34,797 nucleotides of DNA, taken from positions 1 to 34,797 of IMG/VR virus record IMGVR_UViG_3300035670_000755; one strand, given 5' to 3'. The notes below the pieces were generated by a model, which was given only the letters and a program-made list of their open reading frames with translations, searched no databases and was not told where the DNA came from. This stretch comes from a virus. Of the stretch, positions 23,717-31,834 are shown in pieces. Position 1 is the stretch's first letter. Each line of letters starts with the position of its first letter. Both the position numbers and the translations under genes were made by a program.

Positions 23717-24473
23717 GGTCGCCTCCATCCGTCTTGCCGTCGCAGCTGCCCCACGCTGCGGGCGTGCCAAAGGCTGTGCCGTGCGTGCGCAGCTTGAAGC
23801 CCAGCGCCTTGGCCAGTCGCTCGTAATCGCTGGCCGTCCACGGGTCCGCCATCGCGTTTTCGATCCCGCACAGCTTCCACGCGGCATCGTGCAGGTGCCA
23901 GTCGGCAGGCGCGATACCGGCTTCCTTCAGCTTGATCAGGATCGCCGCGCACAGCGATGCCTGCAACTCGATCGGGTTGAACTGCCTGCCCGTCGCGCGG
24001 TTGTGCTGCAGCCAGCCATGGCGGCTCGCCATGCTTTTCAGCGCCTCGATCAACCGGAAGGCATCCGATTGCCGCGCCCACTGCAGCTTGTCGCATCCCA
24101 GCTGGCGACGGGCGAAGGCTTCCAGCGCCTCCTCGGCCGGGTTGTTAACGGCGTTCAGGTGATAGAGCGATATCCACAGCGCCCGTGCCTTGCGCGCCAT
24201 CGGATGGCTTGCCGCCTTCTTGCCGGGCAGTGCCTTGAACCCCTTGGCCTTCATCACGTCCAGCACGCGGGCGATCTGTGCCTCGCTGCAATCCTTCAGG
24301 CTCATTGCCCCGGTCTGGTCGAACAGGATCTGGCGATAATCATCCTCGTCCATGTTCAGTTGCTGGCGTGCGATCTGCACCTTGGCGATCATCGACCGGC
24401 GGTGCTGGCTGCTCTTGTCGAACTGCGCGGGTACGGCCCGCGCCACGGCCTTTGTGGCATCAGAAGCTGGCAT
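23709..24473 (-). CDS. gemA: GemA / Mu gp16-like protein (DUF1018)
   Basis: 254 aa. Start ATG 24473 (MPASDATKAVARAVPAQF) with AGGAGGG 7 bases upstream; a longer frame lacks this. RRSMIAKVQIARQQLNMDED, then DYRQILFDQTG and CSEAQIARVLDVMKAKGF, are the gp16/GemA family core. In Mu, GemA affects host DNA supercoiling and gene expression and is not essential. Here it overlaps a DnaA-domain-like gene, so the pair may act on host replication together. Confidence 0.85.
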   Translation of the reverse strand: MPASDATKAVARAVPAQFDKSSQHRRSMIAKVQIARQQLNMDEDDYRQILFDQTGAMSLKDCSEAQIARVLDVMKAKGFKALPGKKAASHPMARKARALWISLYHLNAVNNPAEEALEAFARRQLGCDKLQWARQSDAFRLIEALKSMASRHGWLQHNRATGRQFNPIELQASLCAAILIKLKEAGIAPADWHLHDAAWKLCGIENAMADPWTASDYERLAKALGFKLRTHGTAFGTPAAWGSCDGKTDGGDRG

Positions 24474-24903
24474 GATCGTTCCCTCCTGTTTCCCTGTCTG
24501 TCCCGGCGGACGCATGCTGGAAGTGGAAGCGCATGGCTTCGGCCACACGCCGAAACCGCCGGTCCTGCAGGCGCAGCGCAATGACTTTCTTGTGCAGGTG
24601 CATCACGCTGGTGCGATCGCGCTCGATCGCGCGGCCGATCTGGCAATAGTTCATCGGCTGTGCGGTGATCGAACGCAGCAGCCAGACCACCAGGGCGCGC
24701 GCTGCCACCAGGTCGTCGCCGCGGCGGTGCGAATGGAAGGCCACTTCATCGATCCGGTAAAAGTGGCAGACAAACGCGATCACCCGCGCCGGTGAAACCC
24801 ACACTGGTTTGGGGCTGTGGGGCCGATCAGCCACCGCATGCAGCGCGGGCAACCGGGCACGGCGCTCGTCGCCGTCCCGCCAGAAGGGTGCCCCGCCGAT
24901 CAT
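24460..24903 (-). CDS. DnaA domain IV-like DNA-binding protein
   Basis: 147 aa from ATG 24903 (ATGA overlap). Residues ~60-125 (DDLVAARALVVWLLRSITAQ, then YCQIGRAIERDRTSVMHLHKKV) match DnaA domain IV. The helix-turn-helix and the RDRTSVMHL stretch resemble the DnaA signature GRDRTTVLHA. No AAA ATPase part is present. The domain normally binds DnaA boxes, so the protein may bind host oriC-type sites or phage sites. N-terminal 1-58 has no clear family. Confidence 0.75.
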   Translation of the reverse strand: MIGGAPFWRDGDERRARLPALHAVADRPHSPKPVWVSPARVIAFVCHFYRIDEVAFHSHRRGDDLVAARALVVWLLRSITAQPMNYCQIGRAIERDRTSVMHLHKKVIALRLQDRRFRRVAEAMRFHFQHASAGTDRETGGNDHASF

Positions 24904-25274
24904 GGGTAAATCCCCAGTACCAGTGGCAGGCAGAGCGCCAACACAGCTGCTGTCATGCCAACGACCGGCCAGTCTTCCGGCTCGATCAGACGCACCGCAG
25001 GCTTCTCACCAGCCTCAAATGGCCGGATCACGGGTTTATCATCGCACCAGCGGTCCACCACGCCTGCGACCTGGTTAACCTTGGCAAGAAGGGTCTGAGG
25101 ATCGGTGAGCAAGTCGCTCCACAACACCGTTTCGGTGAACGTGGTATTGCCCTGCAGCGCTTGCACGTTGCCGATCACGGTCACACCCGCGCGGCAAAGG
25201 CTGATCTGGACACGGTTGAATCTGTCACCGGCGTCTGCCGCCACATCGGCGGCCTCTTTGAAGACCGCGATCAT
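24900..25274 (-). CDS. Early membrane-anchored protein, unknown
   Basis: 124 aa from ATG 25274 (ATGA overlap with B). The N-terminal two-thirds is soluble (FKEAADVAADAGDRFNRVQI; VDRWCDDKPVIRPFEAGEKP). The C-terminus is one membrane helix (WPVVGMTAAVLALCLPLVLG), giving a tail-anchored layout. It lies between B and the DnaA-like gene and could concern superinfection or host membrane, but no family is recognised. Confidence 0.65.
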   Translation of the reverse strand: MIAVFKEAADVAADAGDRFNRVQISLCRAGVTVIGNVQALQGNTTFTETVLWSDLLTDPQTLLAKVNQVAGVVDRWCDDKPVIRPFEAGEKPAVRLIEPEDWPVVGMTAAVLALCLPLVLGIYP

Positions 25275-26233
25275 GCTGCCAGCGCCCGTTGCGAAAGCTG
25301 CGACCAGGCATCCTGCAGATGCTCTTTTGCCAGCGGGCGCTGATCGGTGGCGGCGATCATCCACGCCAGTTCCAGCGCCATCGTGCCGCCGCGCAATCCG
25401 CCCGGCATCCCCACGATCCGGCGCACCAGGCCAAGAGTGGCCTCGTCTTCCACCTTCCACGCCTTGGCCAGCGCGTCGGCATCGGCTTGCAGCGGCAGCG
25501 GGCGGATCATCCGCATCGAAACACGGCTGTAAAGCTGGGCGAACGCCGCGCTGCGGGTGCCGCCTTCGAGCTGCTGCATGACTTTCACATTGCCCAGCAG
25601 GGCAATGCCCACGCCCGTGGCATCGTGCCAGCTGCGGATTTCCTCGATCGCCTTTTCCGAAAGGTGCTGCGCCTCGTCGATCACGATCAACGCCTTGCTC
25701 ATGTTCTTCACGCGCTCACGGATCCGGCGGGAAAGCTTTTGCGGCGTTCCCACCGCATCGCGCTCGCCCAAGGCTTCCAGCACTTCGATCTGCATGTTGT
25801 TCACGCCAGCGGTCGAAGGTGACATCGTGGCAAGGAACACATGGGTATAACAGTCACGGTACATCTTGGCCGTCATCGTCTTGCCCATGCCCGCACCCGT
25901 GGCGATCACCACGATCCGGCCACGCTGCGCCCAGGTCAGCAGGCTCGTGATCTGTTCGCTGGTGGCGGTCGGGAAGTAATCCGGCAGGTCCGGCGCTTCG
26001 ACCTCGATCTTGGCCTGGTTGGACAGCAACTGGCGATAGCGATAGACCTTCTCGGCAAGGCGGCGCTCGTCACCGGCATAGCCTTTGGGGCTGCCGAACT
26101 GGCTCAGCGTGCCTTGCGGGATATCGATGCGCTTGGCCAGTTCCGACCAGCTCAACTGGGTGCTGGCGCGATGGTCGATCAGCCACTTGCGCTGTTCTTC
26201 GATATCGATGGTCGCGGTAGTAGGATCATTCAT
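25271..26233 (-). CDS. Transposition ATPase, MuB-like
   Basis: 320 aa. Start ATG 26233 (MNDPTTATIDIEEQRK) with AGGAG 8 bases upstream. An N-terminal HTH (WSELAKRIDIPQGTLSQFGS, ~29-48) precedes an AAA+ core: Walker A GAGMGKT (113-119) and Walker B ALIVIDEAQH (181-190). The C-terminus is helical. Like MuB it should bind target DNA, activate the transposase and give target immunity. It follows the transposase gene after a 72-bp gap with a hairpin. Confidence 0.92.
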   Translation of the reverse strand: MNDPTTATIDIEEQRKWLIDHRASTQLSWSELAKRIDIPQGTLSQFGSPKGYAGDERRLAEKVYRYRQLLSNQAKIEVEAPDLPDYFPTATSEQITSLLTWAQRGRIVVIATGAGMGKTMTAKMYRDCYTHVFLATMSPSTAGVNNMQIEVLEALGERDAVGTPQKLSRRIRERVKNMSKALIVIDEAQHLSEKAIEEIRSWHDATGVGIALLGNVKVMQQLEGGTRSAAFAQLYSRVSMRMIRPLPLQADADALAKAWKVEDEATLGLVRRIVGMPGGLRGGTMALELAWMIAATDQRPLAKEHLQDAWSQLSQRALAA

Positions 26234-26264
26234 GTAGAGCACTCCTGTCTCTCGTTGGGGGACA

Positions 26265-26302
26265 GGTGCGCGGGGAAGTTTCTCAAGGCCGCCCCGCGCA
26301 CC
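26265..26302 (-). terminator. Hairpin between transposase A and B genes
   Basis: Arms GGTGCGCGGGG (26265-26275) and CCCCGCGCACC (26292-26302), an 11-bp perfect stem with a 16-base loop, fill most of the A-B gap. There is no U-run. It could tune A:B protein ratio by attenuation or mRNA processing. Confidence 0.45.
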
Positions 26303-26305
26303 ACC

Positions 26306-28276
26306 TTAATCGTCGCGCTTCACAAGCTTGAGCGCGGCGAAAACCTTGTCTTCGTTCTGGCTGGGCTGGCGGGCCGCATCGGACACCAGCTTCAGCGCCG
26401 CCGCCGTCTGGCCCCGGTGGCGAACCGGACGGTACACTTTCGGTTCGGGCGTTTCGGCTTCCGGGGCATCCACCTGCAAAGCGGCCACTTGCGCGGCGCT
26501 AAGAAGGTTCTCGGCGGTCACCCCGTCACGGATGCGGCGGCGGTATTCGGCCACCATCCGCGCCGTTGCCTTGGCCGCACCGGCATCAAGGAACATCACG
26601 TCGCCGAACAGTTGCGCGCTGCACAGATAGGCACCGGCCTGGTCGTAGAGATGGATATCGCGCAGCAGGTTGTCCGGGTCGAACCGCACGGTAACCTTCT
26701 GCCCGTGCAACCGGCCGCATTCGGGCGACCAGTACCGGTTGCCGAACAGCGTGATCTCGCCGGTATTGCGGTTGATCGTCTTCTGCTCACCGGCCAGCAA
26801 CGCCATCCGCATCGCTTCGGGCGATGCCTTGCCAATCGGCGCACTGGCAAGGGAATCGGCAAAGACCGCATCGAAGCTGCGCCCCCTGGCCGTTTCGGTG
26901 CGCCGCCCCAGCTTTGCGTTGTGATCGGCAATGCCCTTGTCCACCTGGGCGACAAAAGCATCCCACGCGACGGCGCGGCTGCCATAGTTTTCCGGCTTGG
27001 CCATCGGATTGTTGCCAACATAGGCCCCGGCAAACGCGGGGTGCCGGGCAATCCGGTCGCACATGTCACGGAACGCGCGCTCGATTGGCTTGGACTGCCC
27101 ACGATACGGCGTGGCCCAGTGAATGTGGATGCCCAGCCCGGTCAGCAGGCCGACTGGTTCTTCCGGCTTGATCTTGAAACGGAACCGGCTGCCCGCGCCC
27201 CCGGTGATCCATTTGCTGGCAAACGCGCGCCCGTTATCCAGCACGCATTCCTTCGGTATGCCCCAGTTCTGGAACAGATCAGCAAAGCACAGCCGCGTCT
27301 GCACCGCGCTTTCTTCGCCGCCGATGCGCCAGGCCAGTATCTTGCGGCTGTAGATGTCCTGGATTGTCACCATGATCGGGCGGATCACGCGGCCATCGCC
27401 GGTCTTGACGAAAACATCGAACTTGTGCCCGTCGATGTTGACCACTTCCATGGCGTGCAGGTGCGCCACGGTGCGGCGCTGGGCCGGGATCGACCGGCGC
27501 AGCGCCTCTTCGCCCTTCCGGCGCAGCAACAGGATTCGCGGGTCGACCTCGCGCTCCAGCTTGCGCCGGATCGAACGTTCCGATGGCATCGCCAGCCCGC
27601 GCGCCGTGGCGATTTCCCGCGTCCGGTCGTAACAGCTTGTCAGCGTGGGTTGTTCCGGCCGCAGATAATCGGACAGGAAGATGCGCCAGATTTCCTCGGC
27701 GATATCGGCCTCGCGTCCGCCGCCCTTGCGGCGCGGCGCCAGCGCCACCAGGCGGTTGTGCCGCGCAACGCCTTTCACCAGCGTCCGCCAGTTCCAGATC
27801 GTGGCCGTGCTCACGGCATGGCTCATAGACGCGGCATTGACCGCCATGGTCGATGATACGCCCGACTGTTCCAGCAGTTCGATTTCGGCCAGAATGGCAA
27901 CGCGGCGTTGGGCTTCGGCCTTGGACTTGTCGCTTTGCAGATCATACCAGCGCCAGCCTTCGGCGGTCGGGTCTTCAGCCTCTACCAGCGTGATTTCGCC
28001 CAGCTTACGGCCCAGATCGACACGGGCTTGCCCCGGCAGAACCGAAACATGGAACTCCATGCCGCCGCCCCGTGCCTCGCGCTGGCGCGCCAGTGGGTTG
28101 CCTGCCTTGTCGCACTGAATGATCCAGCGGTTGTCGCGGGCGTGGCGGTTCATCGCCCGCTTGTCGTGCGGCAGGCCGGGCAGGCGCAGTTCCGCCAGTT
28201 CGGCGGCGGTGAACCATTCGCGCGCAGGCGTGCTGCCTTCGCCGGGTACGGGATCTTGTTGCGCGCGCGGCTTCAC
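26306..28276 (-). CDS. Transposase A, MuA-like DDE recombinase
   Basis: 656 aa, close to MuA length, from ATG 28276 (ATGA overlap). N-terminal Mu-type winged HTH (EWFTAAELAELRLPGL, ~20-60), then the end-binding region. The catalytic DDE triad is Asp282 (NIDGHKFDVF), Asp347 (VLDNGRAF) and Glu399 (GQSKPIERAF), with MuA-like spacing. The C-terminus is the B-interaction region (EPKVYRPVRHRGQT). It joins phage ends to target DNA for integration and replicative transposition. Confidence 0.95.
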   Translation of the reverse strand: MKPRAQQDPVPGEGSTPAREWFTAAELAELRLPGLPHDKRAMNRHARDNRWIIQCDKAGNPLARQREARGGGMEFHVSVLPGQARVDLGRKLGEITLVEAEDPTAEGWRWYDLQSDKSKAEAQRRVAILAEIELLEQSGVSSTMAVNAASMSHAVSTATIWNWRTLVKGVARHNRLVALAPRRKGGGREADIAEEIWRIFLSDYLRPEQPTLTSCYDRTREIATARGLAMPSERSIRRKLEREVDPRILLLRRKGEEALRRSIPAQRRTVAHLHAMEVVNIDGHKFDVFVKTGDGRVIRPIMVTIQDIYSRKILAWRIGGEESAVQTRLCFADLFQNWGIPKECVLDNGRAFASKWITGGAGSRFRFKIKPEEPVGLLTGLGIHIHWATPYRGQSKPIERAFRDMCDRIARHPAFAGAYVGNNPMAKPENYGSRAVAWDAFVAQVDKGIADHNAKLGRRTETARGRSFDAVFADSLASAPIGKASPEAMRMALLAGEQKTINRNTGEITLFGNRYWSPECGRLHGQKVTVRFDPDNLLRDIHLYDQAGAYLCSAQLFGDVMFLDAGAAKATARMVAEYRRRIRDGVTAENLLSAAQVAALQVDAPEAETPEPKVYRPVRHRGQTAAALKLVSDAARQPSQNEDKVFAALKLVKRDD

Positions 28277-28731
28277 TGGAAACGGCCCTCCCGGATCAGC
28301 GGCGCATCAGCCGCCAGCTTTGTTTTCTCTTCGCGCAACCGCGCAATCTCGCGGTCGATCTGCCCCAGGCGGGCCGTCTTCACTTCGGCCCCGATCAGCC
28401 CGGCCATGCCGATCTCGCGCAGCAGCGGGTCCATCAGGTCGTGGCGCTTGGTCACCAGCACCAGCGCATAGAAGCGCGACATCGGCACGCGGTGATCGGT
28501 GCGGGCCGGACTGGCATAGGCATCCAGCATGGCCCGGCTAACATCCTCGTCCAGCAGGATGCTCATTTCGGCGGCGATGATCTCGCGCGGGCGGGAATCG
28601 CTGTTCAGGATCGAACCGACCGTGCGGCAGATCATCGCCTCCAGCCCGGCCAGCCCGGCGGCACCGGTGCGGGCAACAGGCTCCGCAAAGGTGAAGCCAA
28701 GCTGATCGGGATGGATGCGCGCCTTAGGCAT
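28273..28731 (-). CDS. Early helical protein upstream of the transposase, unknown
   Basis: 152 aa. Start ATG 28731 (MPKARIHPDQLGFTFAEPV) overlaps the preceding gene end by 8 bp; the frame extends further but over that gene. Helical, with LAGLEAMICRTVGSILNSDS and a C-terminal coiled coil (LGQIDREIARLREEKTKLA). A protein of this kind often sits just before A in transposable phages, but I cannot assign a function. Confidence 0.6.
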   Translation of the reverse strand: MPKARIHPDQLGFTFAEPVARTGAAGLAGLEAMICRTVGSILNSDSRPREIIAAEMSILLDEDVSRAMLDAYASPARTDHRVPMSRFYALVLVTKRHDLMDPLLREIGMAGLIGAEVKTARLGQIDREIARLREEKTKLAADAPLIREGRFQ

Positions 28732-28960
28732 CGGCGCTCTCGATGCGGATGTTGGGAAGCGGCTGCACAAGCAGCTTCCCGCGTTCCGTCGCAGATTTCG
28801 CACCGCCCCAGAAATACTCGCCGCCATCGACGCAATAGGCGTCGCACTGGACTTCATTCCGACTATTGATGGTGCAGTATTCGCTCTTGAAGCCGATGAT
28901 TTCTCCGAAGAGGAACAGGCCCGGCGGGCATTGATTGAGAGTGACCAGATTCGCGCTCAC
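28724..28960 (-). CDS. Early small Cys-containing protein, unknown
   Basis: 78 aa from GTG 28960 (GTGA overlap) with GGGGGAGC upstream. Contains GEIIGFKSEYCTINSRNEVQ and CDAYCVDGGEYFWGGAKS. The Cys pair CDAYC and the Tyr/Gly-rich core suggest a small beta fold. Not recognised. Confidence 0.6.
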   Translation of the reverse strand: MSANLVTLNQCPPGLFLFGEIIGFKSEYCTINSRNEVQCDAYCVDGGEYFWGGAKSATERGKLLVQPLPNIRIESADA

Positions 28961-29160
28961 AGCTGCTCCCCCAGAAAGTCAGGATTGTCATTGCCCCGCG
29001 CCAGGCGCGGATCTTCCGACCGGCGCGGCACGTTCACCAGTTGCAGCCGCAGCACCGGCACCACAGCCACGCCCATCAGGCTTTCATGCGTTTCAGACCC
29101 TTCCAGAAGGGCCTTCACGGTCCTCTCATTCAGGCAAAACGGTGCGGGACGCAGGTTCAC
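28957..29160 (-). CDS. Early small protein, unknown
   Basis: 67 aa from GTG 29160 in a GTGA overlap with the preceding gene; its own stop overlaps the next start the same way. Contains FCLNERTVKALLEGSETHES. Position in an unbroken overlapping chain supports translation; nothing indicates function. Confidence 0.55.
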   Translation of the reverse strand: MNLRPAPFCLNERTVKALLEGSETHESLMGVAVVPVLRLQLVNVPRRSEDPRLARGNDNPDFLGEQL

Positions 29161-29390
29161 GCCATGTCTCCCTGCTGATACCAGAGCGTCGGCTGCGGTT
29201 GTGCTTCAACCTCGCGCGTCACCGCCGCGCGGCTGCCGCAGTCCATCATCGCCTGGCGCGCCCGCAACCGGCGGTCGCTGTCCTGCCAGCGCAGCCGCGC
29301 CGCCGCATCGCGCGGGCTGCACCCCATCGCCACCCCGGCCTCGAAGGCCAGCCGCGCGGCGCGGAATCGCTCTGCAAGAGATTGGGCCAT
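29157..29390 (-). CDS. Early small helical protein, unknown
   Basis: 77 aa from ATG 29390 (TGATG overlap) with AAGGAG upstream. Arg/Ala-rich helices (MAQSLAERFRAARLAFEAG; AAARLRWQDSDRRLRARQAM) may form a small HTH or RNA/DNA-binding bundle. Not recognised; DNA binding is only a guess from composition. Confidence 0.6.
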   Translation of the reverse strand: MAQSLAERFRAARLAFEAGVAMGCSPRDAAARLRWQDSDRRLRARQAMMDCGSRAAVTREVEAQPQPTLWYQQGDMA

Positions 29391-29725
29391 CACGAATGCT
29401 CCTTCCCAACGCCCAAAGGGCGGAAATCGCAGGAACTGAAACGCACGGAACGGACACCGACCAGCGGCACCGCGTAAAGCGGCGCGCCGTCGATTGAAGG
29501 AATTGAAACCGGATGCAGCACGTCCAGCGCCCGCTCCCGGCCGCGCAGGCGGCGCAGCGCGGCACGTTCCTCCAGGCAGCACAGCAGCCGGTGGATGTTT
29601 TGTGTGCTGGAAACGCCAAGGCCGCGCCCGCATTCGCGCAAGCTGGGCGAAACCCCGCCATGCGCGATCTGATAGCCACGGATGAACCGCAAAAGCTCCG
29701 TCTGCCGGGGCGTCAGCGTGATCAT
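29390..29725 (-). CDS. LexA-type DNA-binding domain protein without peptidase domain
   Basis: 111 aa from ATG 29725. MITLTPRQTELLRFIRGYQI, then GVSPSLRECGRGLGVSSTQN and IHRLLCCLEERAALRRL, align with the LexA N-terminal winged HTH (LTARQQEVFDLIR...PPTRAEIAQRLG...). The last ~40 residues are short and lack a Ser-Lys S24 protease dyad. It could bind SOS boxes or phage sites without being cleavable. Confidence 0.75.
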   Translation of the reverse strand: MITLTPRQTELLRFIRGYQIAHGGVSPSLRECGRGLGVSSTQNIHRLLCCLEERAALRRLRGRERALDVLHPVSIPSIDGAPLYAVPLVGVRSVRFSSCDFRPLGVGKEHS

Positions 29726-29940
29726 GCCCGCGCCTCCTGCAGGATCGCCCGCAGCAGGACGGCCGATCCGCGCTGCATCGCATCGCGGTGGCGCTTTGCG
29801 GCATCGCCCACGTGATATTCTCGGACAACCGTCTGCACCCGTCCGGCGCTAAGCCCGGTCGTGCTGGCGATCGCGCGGATCGGCTTGCCGCCGTCCCACA
29901 ACGCCATGATGGCCTGTTCCTGGGGGCGAAGCTGCGCCAT
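29722..29940 (-). CDS. Small HTH protein
   Basis: 72 aa from ATG 29940 (TGATG overlap; a GTG at 29943 is also possible). LRPQEQAIMALWDGGKPIRA and IASTTGLSAGRVQTVVREYH form a sigma/Trp-repressor-like helix-turn-helix (~20-45). It lies between a methyltransferase-like and a LexA-like gene, in a regulatory cluster. Target unknown. Confidence 0.65.
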   Translation of the reverse strand: MAQLRPQEQAIMALWDGGKPIRAIASTTGLSAGRVQTVVREYHVGDAAKRHRDAMQRGSAVLLRAILQEARA

Positions 29941-30650
29941 CACGCAGCCCCCGCTTCGACCATGCCCAGCGGCGGCAGCCAGATCGTGCGCGTTTCACCT
30001 GGGCGTGTCGGCTTGCGCACGTCCCACACGACCGCGCAGTAATCCACCATGCCCCCGCGATAGGCGCGCCCGCCCATCGCCGCGATCATGTCGCCCGGAG
30101 GCATCGAAGGCCGCTCGCAGAAGTGCAGGACGAACTGCGGTGGATGGTCGATCCGCACCAGCCGCGAACGCCTCTTGCCCATCGCCAGCCACTTCGCGGG
30201 CAGGATCATCACCACCCGGTCCGTCGCCAGTTGCAGCGCGCGGCGCACGAACGCCTCGCTCACGATCATCTGCCGCCCGTCCAGCCAGTATTTGCGATAG
30301 GAGAACGGCGGGTTGCACCAGATCGAACGGCGCGGAAACAGCCGCGCCTGGATCGGCTCGTCCTCGATAAAGCACATGCTTTCGAACGCGATCAGTTCGG
30401 GATGCTCGAAGTCTTCCCAGGCAACGCGATTGACGATGTCCGAAAGCAGGTACTGCCCACGGAATCCCGCGCTTTGCAGCCAGGTGGCGCTATGGCCAAA
30501 GCCCGCAGCCGGGTCCCATATCGCCGCGCCGCTCTCGGCCTCTTCCAGACCGATTGCCTTGGCAATCTGCTCCCACTCCCAGCCCTCTTCGACATACCAG
30601 TCGTAAGGATGGCGCTTGGCAGCCCGCCCGGTGGAAATCTCACCGCGCAT
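29940..30650 (-). CDS. DNA N6-adenine methyltransferase-like protein
   Basis: 236 aa from ATG 30650 (TGATG overlap). AAIWDPAAGFGHS (SAM-binding motif I, ~46-52) and SIWCNPPFSYRKYW (catalytic NPPF, 113-116) are the class I N6-adenine methylase hallmarks, in normal order. A later VVMILPAKWLAMGK fits motif VI. Such phage enzymes protect DNA from host restriction or affect regulation. No partner endonuclease is in the window. Confidence 0.75.
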   Translation of the reverse strand: MRGEISTGRAAKRHPYDWYVEEGWEWEQIAKAIGLEEAESGAAIWDPAAGFGHSATWLQSAGFRGQYLLSDIVNRVAWEDFEHPELIAFESMCFIEDEPIQARLFPRRSIWCNPPFSYRKYWLDGRQMIVSEAFVRRALQLATDRVVMILPAKWLAMGKRRSRLVRIDHPPQFVLHFCERPSMPPGDMIAAMGGRAYRGGMVDYCAVVWDVRKPTRPGETRTIWLPPLGMVEAGAA

Positions 30651-31834
30651 CAAGCTTCATCCTCGTCCATGGCAAGGTTCGGCGCGGTGAACGGATAGTC
30701 GATTGGCAGATCCCAGCGGGCCAGATACTTTACCATCGAAAGACCGTGCGCCTCGCGGATGTGTGGCATCAGCCGCTCCATCTTCTCACCACAGTCGAGG
30801 CAGACGAGATGGTCGAGTTTCACCGATTGCCGGATCGTCACGGCCGGCTTCAGCGGAACCGACGATTCCGGTGTTTCACCCAGCTCGGCGTTCAGCACGT
30901 CCCGCAGTTGACGCTTCACCTCGTCGCTCTTCAGCACCGCCACGATCTCGGTCACATGCCGCTTCTGCTGCGGCGCGGTCAGACGGCCAAGGTTCCCGCA
31001 GATCGCGTTGACCGCCTTCTCTTCGCCGTTCGGCTTGCGGCCTTCCTTCCCCGGCACGCCCGCCGCGATCACCGCATCGTCCGCGCTCATTTCCGTGTCG
31101 GCCAGCAGCGCCTCTATCGCGGCGCGGCGCATGTCTTCCTCGCGGATCGTGGCGATCATCTTCAACTGGCTGGCATTGCTGCCCACCACCGGATGCGCCG
31201 CCAGCGCCTCGATCAGATCGGGAAACGGCTCGATCAGCAGCCGGAAAAGCTGCAAGTCGTTGTGGATAGACCGGGCCGACATGTTCAACGCTTCGGCGGC
31301 GGATTGCTCCCAGCCATATGCTTCTGCAATTTTTGCAGAAGCATCGTTTACTTCTTCGGTCAGCGCGTCGTCGGGCCGCATTTCATGGGCTTTCACCCGT
31401 TCCCAGCGCAGCTTTGCGCCAAGGCGCTGGTGCGAGAGATTGCCGTGCTGCCGCGCGATGCGATCCTGCGCCGCCTGCACCAGCGCGGCGGTGAACTTCG
31501 CCCGCTCCAGCGGCTCCAGGCGGCGGCGGTGCAGGTTTTCCGATGCTTCCTGATCCGCCAGGTCTTCCGGCCTGCCGGTCACTTCAACGGCGAAGATCGG
31601 AATGCCCTCCATCCGCGCACCCGCCGTGCGGTGCATGCCCACAACCAGCTTCCACGGCTTTTCCGCACCCTTGCGGCTTTTCACCACGCTGATCGGCGTA
31701 CGCTGCCCGTCCACTTTCATCAGGCGGCCAAGCGCCGCCGCCTTGTCCGGGTAGAAGAACCCGATGCGCCCGGAATCGTCGATATCGTTAGGATCAAGCT
31801 CCAGCATCTGTGCGCCGGAAAGCAGACTGTTCAT
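30650..31834 (-). CDS. ParB-like protein with C-terminal Ros/MucR zinc finger
   Basis: 394 aa. N-terminal ParB/Srx-type domain: WKLVVGMHRTAGARMEG (61-77) and QEASENLHRRRLEPLERA (95-112), the ParB boxes I and II. A helical middle follows, including AALNMSARSIHND-type HTH (EALNMSARSIHNDLQLFR). The last 58 residues (337-394) match Ros/MucR regulators: C345-x2-C348-x9-H358-x4-H363, then YLARWDLPIDYPFTAPNLA. That Cys/His spacing is the one of Agrobacterium Ros. The parent families are a ParB-type DNA binder and a host-type transcription factor, so a phage regulator with two DNA-binding parts is likely. Confidence 0.85.
   Translation of the reverse strand: MNSLLSGAQMLELDPNDIDDSGRIGFFYPDKAAALGRLMKVDGQRTPISVVKSRKGAEKPWKLVVGMHRTAGARMEGIPIFAVEVTGRPEDLADQEASENLHRRRLEPLERAKFTAALVQAAQDRIARQHGNLSHQRLGAKLRWERVKAHEMRPDDALTEEVNDASAKIAEAYGWEQSAAEALNMSARSIHNDLQLFRLLIEPFPDLIEALAAHPVVGSNASQLKMIATIREEDMRRAAIEALLADTEMSADDAVIAAGVPGKEGRKPNGEEKAVNAICGNLGRLTAPQQKRHVTEIVAVLKSDEVKRQLRDVLNAELGETPESSVPLKPAVTIRQSVKLDHLVCLDCGEKMERLMPHIREAHGLSMVKYLARWDLPIDYPFTAPNLAMDEDEA

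Noticed and set aside
29940-30650. Mom-like DNA modification gene
   Set aside because: DPAAGFG and NPPF are N6-adenine methylase motifs, not those of the Mu Mom acetyltransferase-like protein, and no com-like regulator precedes it.
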